Shown in pieces: positions 1 to 9,911 of a DNA stretch of 29,786 nucleotides. The stretch's first letter is position 1. Each line of letters begins with the position of its first letter. The DNA is from Actinomortierella ambigua (taxonomy: Eukaryota; Mortierellomycota; Mortierellomycetes; Mortierellales; Mortierellaceae). The stretch spans positions 1 through 29,786 of the forward strand of contig JAAAJB010000446.1 in assembly GCA_016098155.1 (NCBI GenBank). Direction: 5' to 3'. The notes beneath the pieces are model-generated. The model was not told the DNA's origin. It was given only the letters and a program-made list of their open reading frames with translations, and did no database searches. Both the position numbers and the translations under genes were made by a program.

Positions 1-45
1 TCCCCGGAACCTCTTGCTAATTTGAGTAAACGCGCTGAGTATACC

Positions 46-68
46 AAAAAAAAAAAAAAAAAAAAAAA
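46..68. repeat. A23 homopolymer in kinesin intron
   Basis: An uninterrupted run of 23 A on the plus strand (T on the coding strand) inside the intron that follows the last visible kinesin exon. It is likely a pyrimidine tract that has expanded, and its length is prone to assembly error. Confidence 0.9.
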
Positions 69-85
69 CCATGAATTCGCATTAC

Positions 86-1565
86 CTTCGATCATCCGCT
101 CGCCTCTGTTGCGAGTTGCAGAAGCGCGCTCACTTCCAGCGAGATCGATCAAAGAGAGGGTCGCCATCGTGAAGTCTTCACTGACATTCGCAGTTTTCAA
201 CCTCTGGCAAATGTTGATCTGTAGAACCGCATGGGAACGCGATGATGTGGCGTTGGCCTCTGTTGGTGATATCGTACGGTTGCCGTTGCCTCGTGAAATC
301 AGCCTCATAACTTCGTCCATCTAATTTTAATATCAAGAAGAGAGTGAGGCTATTGTGAGCTTTTCAGTCTTTGCACTGACGAATTCATTCTTTTTTTCTT
401 TTTGTCCCTTGAAGACATACCCCTTTAGGATGGTGCTCCGACAGCCCAGTGATAGAGATCCTCTTGTTTGCATCCTCACGCATGTGTAGCGCTACAGGTT
501 TGGCACCCTCGGCGAGTGGCTCAGTCAACAAGTCACGGAGCGTCTCGTTGTATACCTCCAAATATGACACCGAGACCTCAAATGTCTTCTCGTCCTCAAA
601 GTCCTTGATGCGCTCATAGAGCTCCTGCATGGTCAGATAAATGATGCCTGGCTTTTCAGCCGTGCCGCTGATTGTGTGTGTTTTTCCACATCCGGTGGCG
701 CCGTATGCAAACAGAGTGCCATTGTATCCTGCAAGAACGCCGTCGATGAGGTGTCGTGTCGTGTTCCTGAAGACCTAACAACGTGAAGGGTGATTCATAA
801 CAATGATTAGCATGTAGGAGGTATGTACATCTCTGGAAGATAGTGGGCGAATGAGAGCAAAATACCATCATTCTATACCTCTTCTTGTTGAGCATCCTCA
901 TGAAAGACGCGATCAAAAGCATATCGCATGTCCTTAAACTTGCGGTACGCCTGCACTGGCAAGATCCCACGCTTGTACTTGGAAATGCTCTCGGGGTCTG
1001 GTGGATCAAACACTAAGACGCGCTCATCAAGAACGTTGACAACCTTGCGAATCGTTGGACTCCTGTTGCCATGTTTTCCAGCTGAGGACAGAAACGGTTG
1101 TTCCACGTACGCATGATAATTGGCAGATAGTGATCCTTCGGCTGAAAGATTGAATCGCCCTGCTGGCGCCTGAGCGAGGTGTGCGCGCTCCTTCTCGTTA
1201 AATGGGCGTACTCTCACTAGGAAAAGGAAGGGGAATGCGGTATTAGAAAAATTGTGTCAGGACGTCGCCTGAAGCAATGCACTCCCTCAAAAACGACATA
1301 ATCACACGGCATTTTTCGTACCTGCTACCAAGATGGCAGAGTCTGCTGGCCATAGAGGGGTGTCGTCTAGGTGGCTTGTAGAAGACGCCCGCTCATGGGC
1401 ATGAAGGAGGTCGGAGCTTAGTGTCTCCGGAACAGAAGGATTATCGCCTGAACATCCTACGTGGTCTTGAGGCAAAGGCGCGCTAGGGAGCAACGTGTGC
1501 GGAGAGGGGTCGCTCGATACGAACGGATTGCCTTGAATATGGATGTCGCTCTGAGTGCTCAGCAT
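86..1565 (-). CDS. KIP3: Kinesin-8 (Kip3-type) motor protein, 5' part, runs off left edge
   Basis: ATP-driven microtubule motor; kinesin-8 proteins walk to plus ends and limit microtubule length. Four exons read on the minus strand: 1565-1322, 1216-879, 774-421 and 320-86, and the phases close at each join (for example GCAG|TGAGAGTA gives AVRVRPF). The first ~80 residues are a Ser/Pro-rich extension, then SAILVAVRVRPF opens the motor. Visible motifs are the P-loop GATGCGKT (residues ~219-226), switch I NATSSRSH (~335-342) and switch II DLAGSE (~371-376). The Cys in the P-loop and the ISGLSEHHPKG...NRTISPTEAN stretch resemble Kip3/KIF18. About 390 residues are present; the rest of the motor, neck and tail lie beyond base 1. 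The ATG at 1565 is the first methionine fitting this frame. The donor GTAATG at 85-80 starts an intron containing a 23-A run, and I found no convincing next exon in the last 85 bases. Confidence 0.9.
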
Positions 1566-1919
1566 CGTCTGGGAGTGCCGATACAGAACGAAACAATGGT
1601 CGAGTAACGTTCCTGTTCTGGACCTTGTATTGGTGGCGTTCCTGAAGAGAAAAGGGGTGGTGGTGTCAATGGAAAGAGGCGCCCAATGTATGGAAAAAAA
1701 GAGGAATTCGTAATGCCGCACTCCTGATCGCCCAGTTGCCTGACAACAGGAAAATGTCTCCTTGTTATTGAGAATGAGCAGTTGACAAAAGCTGATTTTG
1801 CGGTGAAAGGTTCGTCGATGAGAAGAATGTATCTCGCGCCATGAAAGACTGTTTATTTTTCGTGCGACAAAAGAAAGAGATAGAGAGGGGGAGGGGGGGG
1901 GGAGAGAAATGTAACACAA
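1566..1919. other. Intergenic, RFC1 3' end to kinesin 5' end
   Basis: This holds the RFC1 3' UTR and the kinesin promoter/5' UTR; both genes run leftward. There is a purine-rich stretch with a 9-G run near 1885-1910 (CT-rich on the transcribed strand). The open frames here give only low-complexity translations and I see no additional gene. Confidence 0.6.
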
Positions 1920-4900
1920 TTACTTCCGAGCGCGCGCTTTTCCTTTGCCCTTGCTACTTCCACCCCGACTTGCGCTCGAGGCCGAAGTGGACCTGCCACC
2001 GCTACCTTTGGCCTTCTTCTGCTTGATGTTCTTGTCCTTGTTAATGTCATCCTCGTCCTCAGCTTCTGCAGGCTCTTCTTCAGGCTCCACCGAATCTGCC
2101 TCCACCACATCCAGATTGTCCGGTGACTCTTGACTGGCACCGCCTCCTCCACCTGAACCACGACCGCGCACAGGTACCGACGCCTTGCCATACGACTCCT
2201 TGTGATCCCTTTTGTTGTATTCGCGAGTGAACGCCGACTTGACTTTGGTGGGAATCTTGTCCAGGATAGCCTTGGCGTCGCTCGTGCCACTGAAGCTAAG
2301 GGTCAGCTCCAAGGCCGTGTCCCAGTCTTCTTTGTTCAAGTAGTAGGCATCCATCACCTTGATAACGTCATCAATACCCTCTTCGTGATTGTCGATGAGC
2401 GGCTTCGTCATCGCGGGCACCAGTGTTGGCAGATAGCTCTGACGAATCTCGTTCTTGTCAGCAGTCACCCGCAACCGTGTCTTCATCTGGATGTCTCGCA
2501 GCAGACGCATATACTTGCCAGTCTTGGAAAGCTGACCCAAGTAGCTGGGGAAGACAACAGCTGGACCAAATCCGCTCGACCGGATCTTGCCATGCATGTG
2601 GAAGGCAGGGGCAACGCATGAGAAGGCAGCATGCACATTCATCAGTGACCAGTGCTGCGCAGTACCGTGGATCATACGGTCGACCATGTCACTATCCGAG
2701 ATCGACTCTGCTGCCTTGCAGATTTGTTCAAGTTCGTCACCTTCTACTGGCGTCGTGCGGAGGTAATTTTCCTGGATCATCAGCGGCGAGAGCTGGTAAT
2801 CGTGGAAATACAAGTCAAACTTGTCCGCAAAGCTCAGACTGCGGTACGACGAATTAGTCAGGAGCGTCTCGGCAATCTTGAAGGGGTTGAGTGCCACATA
2901 CTTTTGCGAATCCTTGGAGAGCTGGGTTCCCTCATCATAGTTCATGGACGACTTGGTCAGGCTCCACGTGGACAGCATGTTGAGCACCTGGCGCATGTCC
3001 GAATGCGAACCCTCCACCAGCTTGTCCAACACATTTGCTGGTACCTCGCAGTTCTCGCGATGAAGAATGGTGAAGAGGCGGGAGCGAAGCTGCAGTGCTG
3101 TTGGTCGCGTGAATCGCATATCCACGCACGAGTTGACCAGCGAGCGGACCTTGGGTGACTGACGATCGTTGCAGATGCAAATGATGGGCACTTGGGTCTT
3201 CTTGATGAATGAAATCAGCTGAGCAACGCCTCCTCGATCGCCTCCACCCATACCATCCACCTCGTCCATAATGATGACTTGCTTCTTGCTCAGAGATGGG
3301 GTTCTCTCGTCGCCCTGAGACTTGCCTTTGCCCTTGCCAGTCGTTCCTTCCTGGTTCAAGAAATATCCTGCCAAGGATTGGTTGTTCAGTAGATCACGGA
3401 CTTCCTCCTGATGTACCAATTGTTTAAAAGAAACCCCCGGTTAGAATCTAGATTTGATTGCTGTCCCTCACCTCGAAACCTTTACAAATGAAAATTTTGA
3501 GACAATACTTACATCCAAGGATCGCTTGCTACGGGTATCACTGGCATTAAACTCAACAACGTTGAAGTCATGCTCTTTAGCCACAAGATGAGCGGCCGAT
3601 GTCTTGCCGATACCCGGCGGGCCAGAGATAAGTACAGCACGATACGTTCCCATTTTCTCAGGAGAATCATGTTTGAAGCCGTCTTGGTAGTTATCATGCC
3701 TTGATGCATAATTAAAAAAAAAAGATAGCAGCAATAAGAATATTGATAGTCTCTTTCACGATTGGGAGCGTTACGTTGGATAGAAGACACATACCAGCAG
3801 TCGAGCCATTTACCAAGGCGGGTAACAGCGGCCTTGTTACCACACAGATCCGCCACCTTTTGAGGGCGGTATTTTGTAGTCCATAGGTCAACCCTAAAGT
3901 ACCATCAAAAAGACGGAAAGTTAGATGTATGTGTGATTGATACGTCAAAGTGAGGGCGAGGGTGTACTGACATACTCAGTGTTAACGTGTGCTGGCCGGG
4001 AAGTCGCAGCTGAGGAGGAGGATGACGGTGAGCCTGAGGGCTTCGACGGCGTTTTTGTGGTCTCCATCACAACATCCAAAGGCTCGACGTCTTCCGCTTC
4101 CACCTTGAGCTTCTTCTTGGCCGGTTTGGAAGATTCTACCGCTGCATCCGACTTTGTTGACGATCCAGCCTTGACAATTTCACCAGATTCCGTCTTCTCA
4201 GGACTATTGCGGATGTAGTCAAAGAAGCCATCCTCATCCAACGTCTTAATCTTGAGCTTTTTCACCTTTTGCAACTTTGATTCGCCAGCGTCGTCTCCGA
4301 CCACGACAAAAGACGTCTTGCTACTAGGCGCACCTGTCACACGACCACTATAACGTTTAACCAAGTCCTGAGCGTCGTCACGAGCTATTGAGCTGAGTTC
4401 ACCCGTAAAGACAAACGTCAGACCCTAATAGTGGAATATTGAAGAGATGAATTCCTTAGCGACTTGCTTTTGGACAAGATAGGACGATGAGCAATTTTGA
4501 AAGAAAGACTTACAGCCAAGCAGTTGGGTTTTCCAACAGGTACCTCCTTGGAGCCCAACGCTGATGGTCCTGATCTGTTTTTGTATGCATAGAAGCTAGC
4601 GATGGGCGAGGAAAGGAATCAAAGACATTAGAATCGTGTGACAGCTGGACCTTACCAAACAGAGTGTGACGCGAGAGAGTGAGAGCGAGAGACGTACTTA
4701 AACTTTTTAGGCTTTTCCTCCACGACTTCATCGACATCCATGGCATCAGCATCCTTGGCAGAAGCAGCACTCTTGCCTTTGCCCTTGCCCTTGCCCTTAG
4801 ATGCTGAGACTTTGAGTTTTGGCTCCTCATCTTCCTCATCCTCCTCATGTTCTTCTACCTCTTCCTTCACCTCGGCGTCCTCATAGTCAGCATCGTCGCC

Positions 4901-5847
4901 ATCTGTCTTTGGCCGCTTTCGCTTGCCTGCTGCTGAGCGAGCTGTTGATGACGCAGGTGCAATGGTCGGCTTTTGGCGTGTTTTGAGCTCCTTCACGATC
5001 GGCTCGCTATCATCGTCGTCATCAAAAAAGTCGTCATCATCCCGTGGTTTGCGCTTTTCCTGCGGCGAGCTCAGCTTGGCTCCCCTGGCCTCCCTCTTTG
5101 GTGTTTCTGCTGGTGCTGCTGGTGTTGGTGGCGCTACTTTTGCTGCTGGTGCTGTCACTGTAGCTGTTACTGGTGCTGTTGCTGGTGCTGTTGCTGGTGC
5201 TGGTGGGGATGCACCTGTGTTGGTATCCTTTCCAACCGACGTGGCGCCGCTCTTCTTCTTGAATGAGCTCAAAAATTCGCTTGGATTGACCTCCTTCATG
5301 ACTGGCTCCTCTTTCTTCTTGGTAGGAGCCTTGGAAGTGGCGGGGGAAAAGTGCTTGGATTGCCTGTTCAGTCCCATGATAATGGAATTCTCCTAAATGT
5401 TAGTCAACTACCTTGAGACATTAAAGCCTATCAAACTTGAATCAATCGTGATCTTGCCACCTACACTACAGGACCATCGTCCTCGTCATCAGATACTATT
5501 TTTTTTCGATTGAGGCGATTTAGGATGCTTTCATAAATGCGACGATAGACCTACTGCGAAACAATTGAAAGTTTCTTACCTTGCACAATATGCTTTTTGC
5601 GTCCCCCTTTCTTCACCTCGGGTTTGGGCTAGAAAGTCAGACAGCCATAAAATTGGTGGCAAAGAGGGGCGAGAAGGCGTCAATGACGACAGTCAAGGCT
5701 AAACACTGACAGCACTTGGACACAGCAATCACTATTGATAAAATGGTGATACTTTAAAGCGATTGCAATATTCTCTATTACCTCCTCCTTTGGTGGCGGT
5801 GCTTTACCCTTCTTAGGTGCAACCGTGAAGTAATTGCGTAAATCCAT
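1920..5847 (-). CDS. RFC1: Replication factor C subunit 1 (clamp-loader large subunit)
   Basis: Large subunit of the RFC complex that opens and loads the PCNA ring on primed DNA in the nucleus. Nine exons on the minus strand: 5847-5782, 5628-5580, 5495-5470, 5392-4698, 4595-4514, 4424-3976, 3893-3795, 3699-3513 and 3407-1920. They sum to 3141 nt (1046 aa) with closing phases. The N-terminus MDLRNYF resembles the short PCNA-binding start of other RFC1 proteins. A long acidic/basic disordered region follows, then a BRCT domain (about residues 300-375, GLTFVFTGEL...VVVGDDAG). The AAA+ module has Walker A GPPGIGKT (515-522), NASDTRSKRSLD and Walker B IIMDEVDG (596-603). The C-terminal RFC1 domain includes DLYFHDYQLSPLMIQENY, and the protein ends in a Lys-rich tail. 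Length fits the family (human about 1150). Exon 3 (26 nt) is the least certain part. Confidence 0.96.
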
Positions 5848-6231
5848 CCTTTGAATTTGAGTGAGCTGATCTACAGCGCAAAATGAAACTTTGAACAACG
5901 GGGTGGGTGGGGGTAGCGAGGACGAATGGTATTTTCCGTAGAAGAGTGAGATGTGGGGAGATCGTGAGAACACTGTCGCCTATGTCAACCTCTGGCGAAA
6001 TCGCGTCTCGATGTGGTGGACGACAAGGTGGTGTGGTGTGGTGTGGAGGTGAGAGGGTGGAGGAAGGCAAAACACAGAGTGGCGCGCGAGTGGCGGCAGA
6101 ACTCAGCACGCGAAATTGAGCGAACAAGCGAACCGCCCTTAACATCTCACCTCGACTCCCTCCGACGGAGAGGAATGGTTTGACTAAGCAGGCATCGATG
6201 CGCAGAATGAACACTTTTATTCACAAACATC
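5848..6231. promoter_or_regulatory. Bidirectional promoter between RFC1 and PPCDC
   Basis: The two start codons face away from each other across 384 bp, so both promoters must lie here or overlap. The stretch is GC-rich with GCGCGC and CGCG elements. It also encodes short open frames in several frames, but none has a recognisable product, and they are compositionally driven. Confidence 0.7.
6109..6115 (+). promoter_or_regulatory. Candidate G1/S box CGCGAAA (TTTCGCG on the other strand)
   Basis: CACGCGAAAT occurs about 260 bp upstream of the RFC1 start. The core matches the CNCGAAA box of yeast SBF and the TTTCGCG core of E2F sites, both known to drive replication genes at G1/S. One short match in GC-rich DNA is weak evidence on its own; the functional link to RFC1 is inference. 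Confidence 0.3.
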
Positions 6232-7444
6232 ATGTCAAAAAAGACAAATGTCCTCATTGGTGCTACTGGGTCGGTCGCCAGTGTCAAGATACCCCTTATC
6301 GTGAAGACTCTGAAGAAGGTAAGTATTTTCTATCCATGCTTCCGTGGTCTCGTCCAGAGACATACTCATAAATACTTACGTTTTTTTTTCTGGTACACGG
6401 ATATTCTACGACCCTAGGAACTGGGCGATCAGATTGAAGTCAGGGTGGTGACCACCAAGCCGGCACTCCATTTCTTCAAAGTGGATGATGTCCAGGCACA
6501 GGTCATCACGGATGAGCATGAGTGGAGTGTAAGCTACATAGCAGGCTAGAACCACTTACACCATAGATGGCTGTTTGTTTTCTGACCCTATTTCTCTCTT
6601 TCTCCTCTGGCCGATTCAACAGGCTTGGACAAAACTCTCGGATCCTGTGATGCATATTGAGGTAAGAACCCCACACTACTTCGAGATGGATCCAATACTG
6701 TATCGCCTCGGGCTAACCCAATCGAGTTCCACCACAATGACCCTGTCTGTAGTTGCGAAATTGGGCAGACATGTTTGTGATCTGCCCTCTCGACGCCAAC
6801 ACCCTCGCTAAGGCCGCCCAAGGATTGTGTGACAACCTGATTGTAAGTCTGTTACTGTTTGGTCTCTCTCTCTCTTTCTTTCTTTCTCATGCACATACAC
6901 ACGCACACACACACACTCTCTCTCTCTCTCTCTCTTCTGTTTACTCGCTTTCTTGCTCCCTCCCCCCTATATTTGTTCCCTGTATGATTAACCTGTGGAT
7001 CTGACCACATGGTCCTTCTTTGAGAGTAGACGTGCATCCTGCGGGCATGGGATGAACGAAGACCGGTGGTGGTGTGTCCAGCAATGAACACCAACATGTG
7101 GAATCATACGTTCACTGCTCTCCACCTCAAAACTCTGACGGAAGTGCTTCACTATCGAGTCATCCCGCCTATTAGCAAGCTACTGGCCTGCGGCGACCTA
7201 GGTAAACGGACATCTGTTGAAACAGGATTGAGTTTGTGGAAACGAGAAGGGTTCTCTGACCTTCCATGTCTTTATTCCCGCTTTGCATCATTGACGCACC
7301 CCGTGACCCACGCCTCTATACATAGGCATCGGCGCCATGGCCGACTATCGGACTATAGTGGATGAAATCCGACACCTGGTCCAAGAGCGTTCGTCGGAGG
7401 CCTCTCGGGAGGGTAATTCTGTCCAAATGGAGAAGTCAATTTGA
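6232..7444 (+). CDS. PPCDC: Phosphopantothenoylcysteine decarboxylase (FMN flavoprotein, Hal3/CoaC family)
   Basis: Third step from pantothenate to coenzyme A: decarboxylates 4'-phosphopantothenoylcysteine to 4'-phosphopantetheine, probably as a cytosolic trimer binding FMN. Six exons: 6232-6318, 6418-6528, 6623-6661, 6753-6842, 7030-7201 and 7326-7444. They total 618 nt (205 aa), nearly the same as the 204-residue human enzyme. The start gives VLIGATGSVASVK (flavin phosphate loop). The catalytic His77 lies in PVMHIELRNWAD, the motif PAMNTNMW carries Asn129, and the substrate-clamp Cys163 sits in PPISKLLACGDLG. All three key residues are present, so it should be a working decarboxylase and not a Hal3/Vhs3-like regulator lacking the Cys. 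It lacks the acidic tail of yeast Hal3 proteins. Divergent from RFC1, 384 bp apart. Intron 4 holds a compound microsatellite. Confidence 0.96.
6862..6935. repeat. Compound CT/CTTT/CA/CT microsatellite in PPCDC intron 4
   Basis: Adjacent blocks of CT, CTTT, CA and CT dinucleotide-type repeats fill much of the intron between PPCDC exons 4 and 5. The pyrimidine-rich coding strand is compatible with splicing. Confidence 0.9.
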
Positions 7445-7593
7445 GACCGATTTTTGTCTCTCTCTCCCCTCCCCATTATTGACATCATAGCATTTCAGTT
7501 TGCATAAAAAAGGGGGGGCGGCCGCTCCACTTCCTCAAACCCAAACCCATCTTTCTTCTTTCTTTCACTCGCAAACCCCCATACTCTTTGAAC

Positions 7594-7612
7594 AGCACCC
7601 TACACCCTTCAC
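7594..7612 (+). promoter_or_regulatory. 19-base leader motif AGCACCCTACACCCTTCAC
   Basis: It sits 20 nt before the ATG of the small Cys/His gene. A copy identical at 18 of 19 positions lies 15 nt before the ATG of the secreted C2 gene about 21 kb away (28562-28580). Both are preceded by TTTGAAC (7587-7593 here; 28541-28547 there). The core ACCCTACACCC resembles the fission-yeast HomolE box and telomere-like elements, or it could be a transcription initiation/5' UTR element. Shared regulation is inference. Confidence 0.45.
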
Positions 7613-7632
7613 CCTAAATACACTTCTCCGAC

Positions 7633-7968
7633 ATGACTTCAAGCACGCTCAAGACCTGTGGTTGCTCCAACGCCGAGTGGGACTTGCATCCAAACGCTAT
7701 GCGGAACATCGAGAACACCGGCACGGATGAGCAAGTTCGGGAGCTCCATAGCAAGTGCCAGCACCCATGCACTACCCAGTGCCATACAGCCCCGAAGCAG
7801 CAACAACAACAACAACAACAGAAGCGCACGCAATCCCCATGTCGGTGCGGCATCACAGAAGAGTGGGATCTTCATCCCCAAGCCATCCGTCGCATCGAGA
7901 ATGAGGCGTCCTCTGAGGACGTTGCAAAGCTACACCAGCTGGAGGAGTGCAAGCAGCACTCTCTCTAG
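7633..7968 (+). CDS. Small Cys/His protein with two tandem copies of an EWDLHP-IEN motif, function unknown
   Basis: I do not recognise this 111-residue protein. It consists of two copies of one motif joined by a Cys-containing linker with eight glutamines. Copy 1 (about residues 9-44) has CxC, then EWDLHP, A, R, IEN, V, LH and Cys42/His44. Copy 2 (about 70-109) repeats the same order: CxC, EWDLHP, A, R, IEN, V, LH, Cys106/His109. The conserved CxC plus His/Cys pairs could bind a metal such as zinc, which is inference. There is no signal peptide or membrane segment, so it is probably cytosolic or nuclear. A good ATG context (GACATGA) and the leader motif just upstream support it as a real gene with its own promoter. 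The CATAAAAA at about 7503 may serve as TATA box. Single exon; the frame stops with TAG at 7966-7968. Confidence 0.8.
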   Translation: MTSSTLKTCGCSNAEWDLHPNAMRNIENTGTDEQVRELHSKCQHPCTTQCHTAPKQQQQQQQQKRTQSPCRCGITEEWDLHPQAIRRIENEASSEDVAKLHQLEECKQHSL

Positions 7969-8342
7969 TTCCTTTATCTACCGTTCACTCCCTTCCCACC
8001 TATTTTTTCTTCGCGCATTTTTGCAAACCTTCCAGACAAATGAGTGGTCTCTCTTGTCACTCCTATATCCCTTTTGTCAGTTGTACATACATATAGTATT
8101 CATTGTAGAATGAAAGCCGTTTTTTTTTGCCATCGATGATTGTACCCCATGGGAATGTGGGTTTGGCGTTTGGCCGATACGGGAATAGGCTGAACACTTT
8201 ACTGGTTTCATATTTCAATGCTGTCTTAGCAATCTTCTCACGCTATCGTCTACATTCTTTCATTGAAATGATCCAGCCAATTGACGCGCATTGATTGTGT
8301 TCCACAAGCCTGGAGAAGAGCTTCGTAGTGACGTCTTTGGAT

Positions 8343-8362
8343 GCTCGGCGGCAAAGCCGAGC
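8343..8362. other. Perfect 7-bp hairpin in non-coding DNA
   Basis: GCTCGGC (8343-8349) pairs with GCCGAGC (8356-8362) around a six-base loop. It has no U tract and no nearby gene end, so no role is assigned. Confidence 0.3.
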
Positions 8363-9787
8363 GATGGTCCAAGTGAGACGCATGCAAATCTCCGAGGGTC
8401 CGATGGCTTTTGACATAGAAAAGAGCTCAAATATCTTAGCCTATTACTATGGGGAAACTATCTACATGCTGGAAAGGTGTAGAGGCTTGCTTTGGACAGA
8501 CAATCAAGCTCCGCTTTGAAGGCGCTCCTTTTCTCGCTCGCGTACGCGTGGTGCTGCAGTCTTGTCTACCAACGGTTATTCTCTGTCTCATTTTGTCCAC
8601 CCCACGGAGGAGACCGGTTGGGCAATTGAAACTGCGACATCAGTACCCTGAAGAGAAAGAGTTCTTCAACCTACGAAAGGACTCTCCATAAGTATGTACT
8701 GTACGCACAACATTTGCTCTAATTGTCATGCGTTGACTTCATCGACTTAGCCAAGCCCACAACGCATCGAGTTGCAAAGTAGGTAGCACATGTACCAAAT
8801 GAGCGAAACCGGCATGGATCATTCGTATTATTATATTTCGAGGTAAACCTCTGTATTTCTTCTGAATGCTCGCTCTGAGCAGTAGACCAGCTGCTACGGG
8901 GGAGGAAGGTGCATCAGGCTCGTAGTGGAGCACTTGTGGAGGTTACAACACCCTGTCAATATCATCATTGGAAGGACTGAAAATGCATTCGGCTTACCGA
9001 TACCAAGCTCGAGGGAGTACCTATTTATCTTTGGCCCTACTTCCTTTGTCGCCTACCCCTCCAGACCCCTCCGCCTCGGACGGTCTACTGGTGGCAGTTA
9101 TCAGAAGGTTGTAACCAGTCTAGATGCTGCTAGACATTAATGAGATTAATGCAGAAAGGTTCCAACATGGTCTTGTTTACGCGGTGCCTTTGTTTCTTTC
9201 TCCAAGAGAAGCATCCTCCACGCCGTCTTCCACAGAGACAAATTTCGATGTGTTTCCCCACTCTTTTTTTTTTTTTTTGACCCTTTCCCCAGATCTCCCA
9301 AAACTCTAAATTTTTGACGAGGTGCCCACGGAGCAAGCAGAACCAAAGAAAAGAAAACCCCCTCCCCTCCCCCTCCCCTATCGTTTTCTTCATTGAAACG
9401 TTCATGTCGTGCTTTCCCATAAAAATAATCGGCTCTCTTTTCCACGAGATAAGTAAAGAGGAGAGGTACATTTGTATCATCATCGAGGGGCTTATTTGTA
9501 AACGTTGCTTGTGCACTGAAGTGGTAAGTAAGGGAGGGGCGAGGGGGGGAAGGCCTCCGAAAGCCGAGATCGGGTCACTCTCAGTCAACACAAGCATCTC
9601 ACCTGTCCAAGAGGAACAGATGGTGAAGATACCCAGGGGGAGGGGGGAAAGAGAGAAAACAGAAAGACAGGATCTCGAATGGGTATGGGAAGAGAGTGTT
9701 AACCAACTAGATAATACCGCTTTGTGGGAAACACGTTTGGGCAGTCGATCGGCCTGGGGCAAAATCTCATCTCCTGTGCCCGCGTAA

Positions 9788-9795
9788 TATAAAAA
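9788..9795 (+). promoter_or_regulatory. TATA box of the NADP-IDH gene
   Basis: TATAAAAA lies 116 nt before the IDH ATG. It is followed by a pyrimidine-rich leader with a perfect tandem copy of CCACACCTTT (9866-9875 and 9876-9885) and the A-rich context ACAACAATCATG. This is the layout expected for a strongly expressed fungal gene. Confidence 0.6.
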
Positions 9796-9865
9796 GACGA
9801 CAAAAGCGTGCGACATTTCTCGACTTTTTTCCCTCATTCTCTCCCCTCCCTTACTTTTCCCACAT

Positions 9866-9885
9866 CCACACCTTTCCACACCTTT
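9866..9885 (+). repeat. Tandem CCACACCTTT pair in IDH leader
   Basis: Two exact, adjacent 10-base copies in the pyrimidine-rich 5' leader, 27-46 nt before the start codon. They may be a factor site or simple slippage. Confidence 0.5.
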
Positions 9886-9911
9886 CCCCAACTCTCCACA
9901 AGACAACAATC

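Larger units (their letters stand above)
7969..9911. other. Long intergenic region, no supported gene
   Basis: About 1.9 kb holding the 3' UTR of the small Cys/His gene and, at its right end, the NADP-IDH promoter. Open frames of 60-260 codons occur on both strands but are rich in Arg/Ser/Leu, lack known motifs and contradict each other in frame. The right half has purine-rich stretches with G runs (9530-9660). I find no tRNA, transposon terminal repeats or recognisable transposase remnants. One small perfect hairpin lies at 8343-8362. Confidence 0.55.

Noticed and set aside
2202..3158. Overlapping plus-strand frames opposite RFC1 exon 9
   Set aside because: Antisense shadows; the minus-strand frame encodes the recognised RFC1 C-terminal domain.
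8295..8691. Two overlapping plus-strand frames in the large intergenic region, considered as a decayed gene
   Set aside because: No recognisable motif, no splice structure joining them, and no similarity to transposon proteins that I can see.
9130..9909. 259-codon minus-strand open frame upstream of IDH
   Set aside because: Starts at a non-ATG or poor start, has low-complexity Arg/Ser/Lys composition and no motifs, and covers the IDH TATA box and leader.
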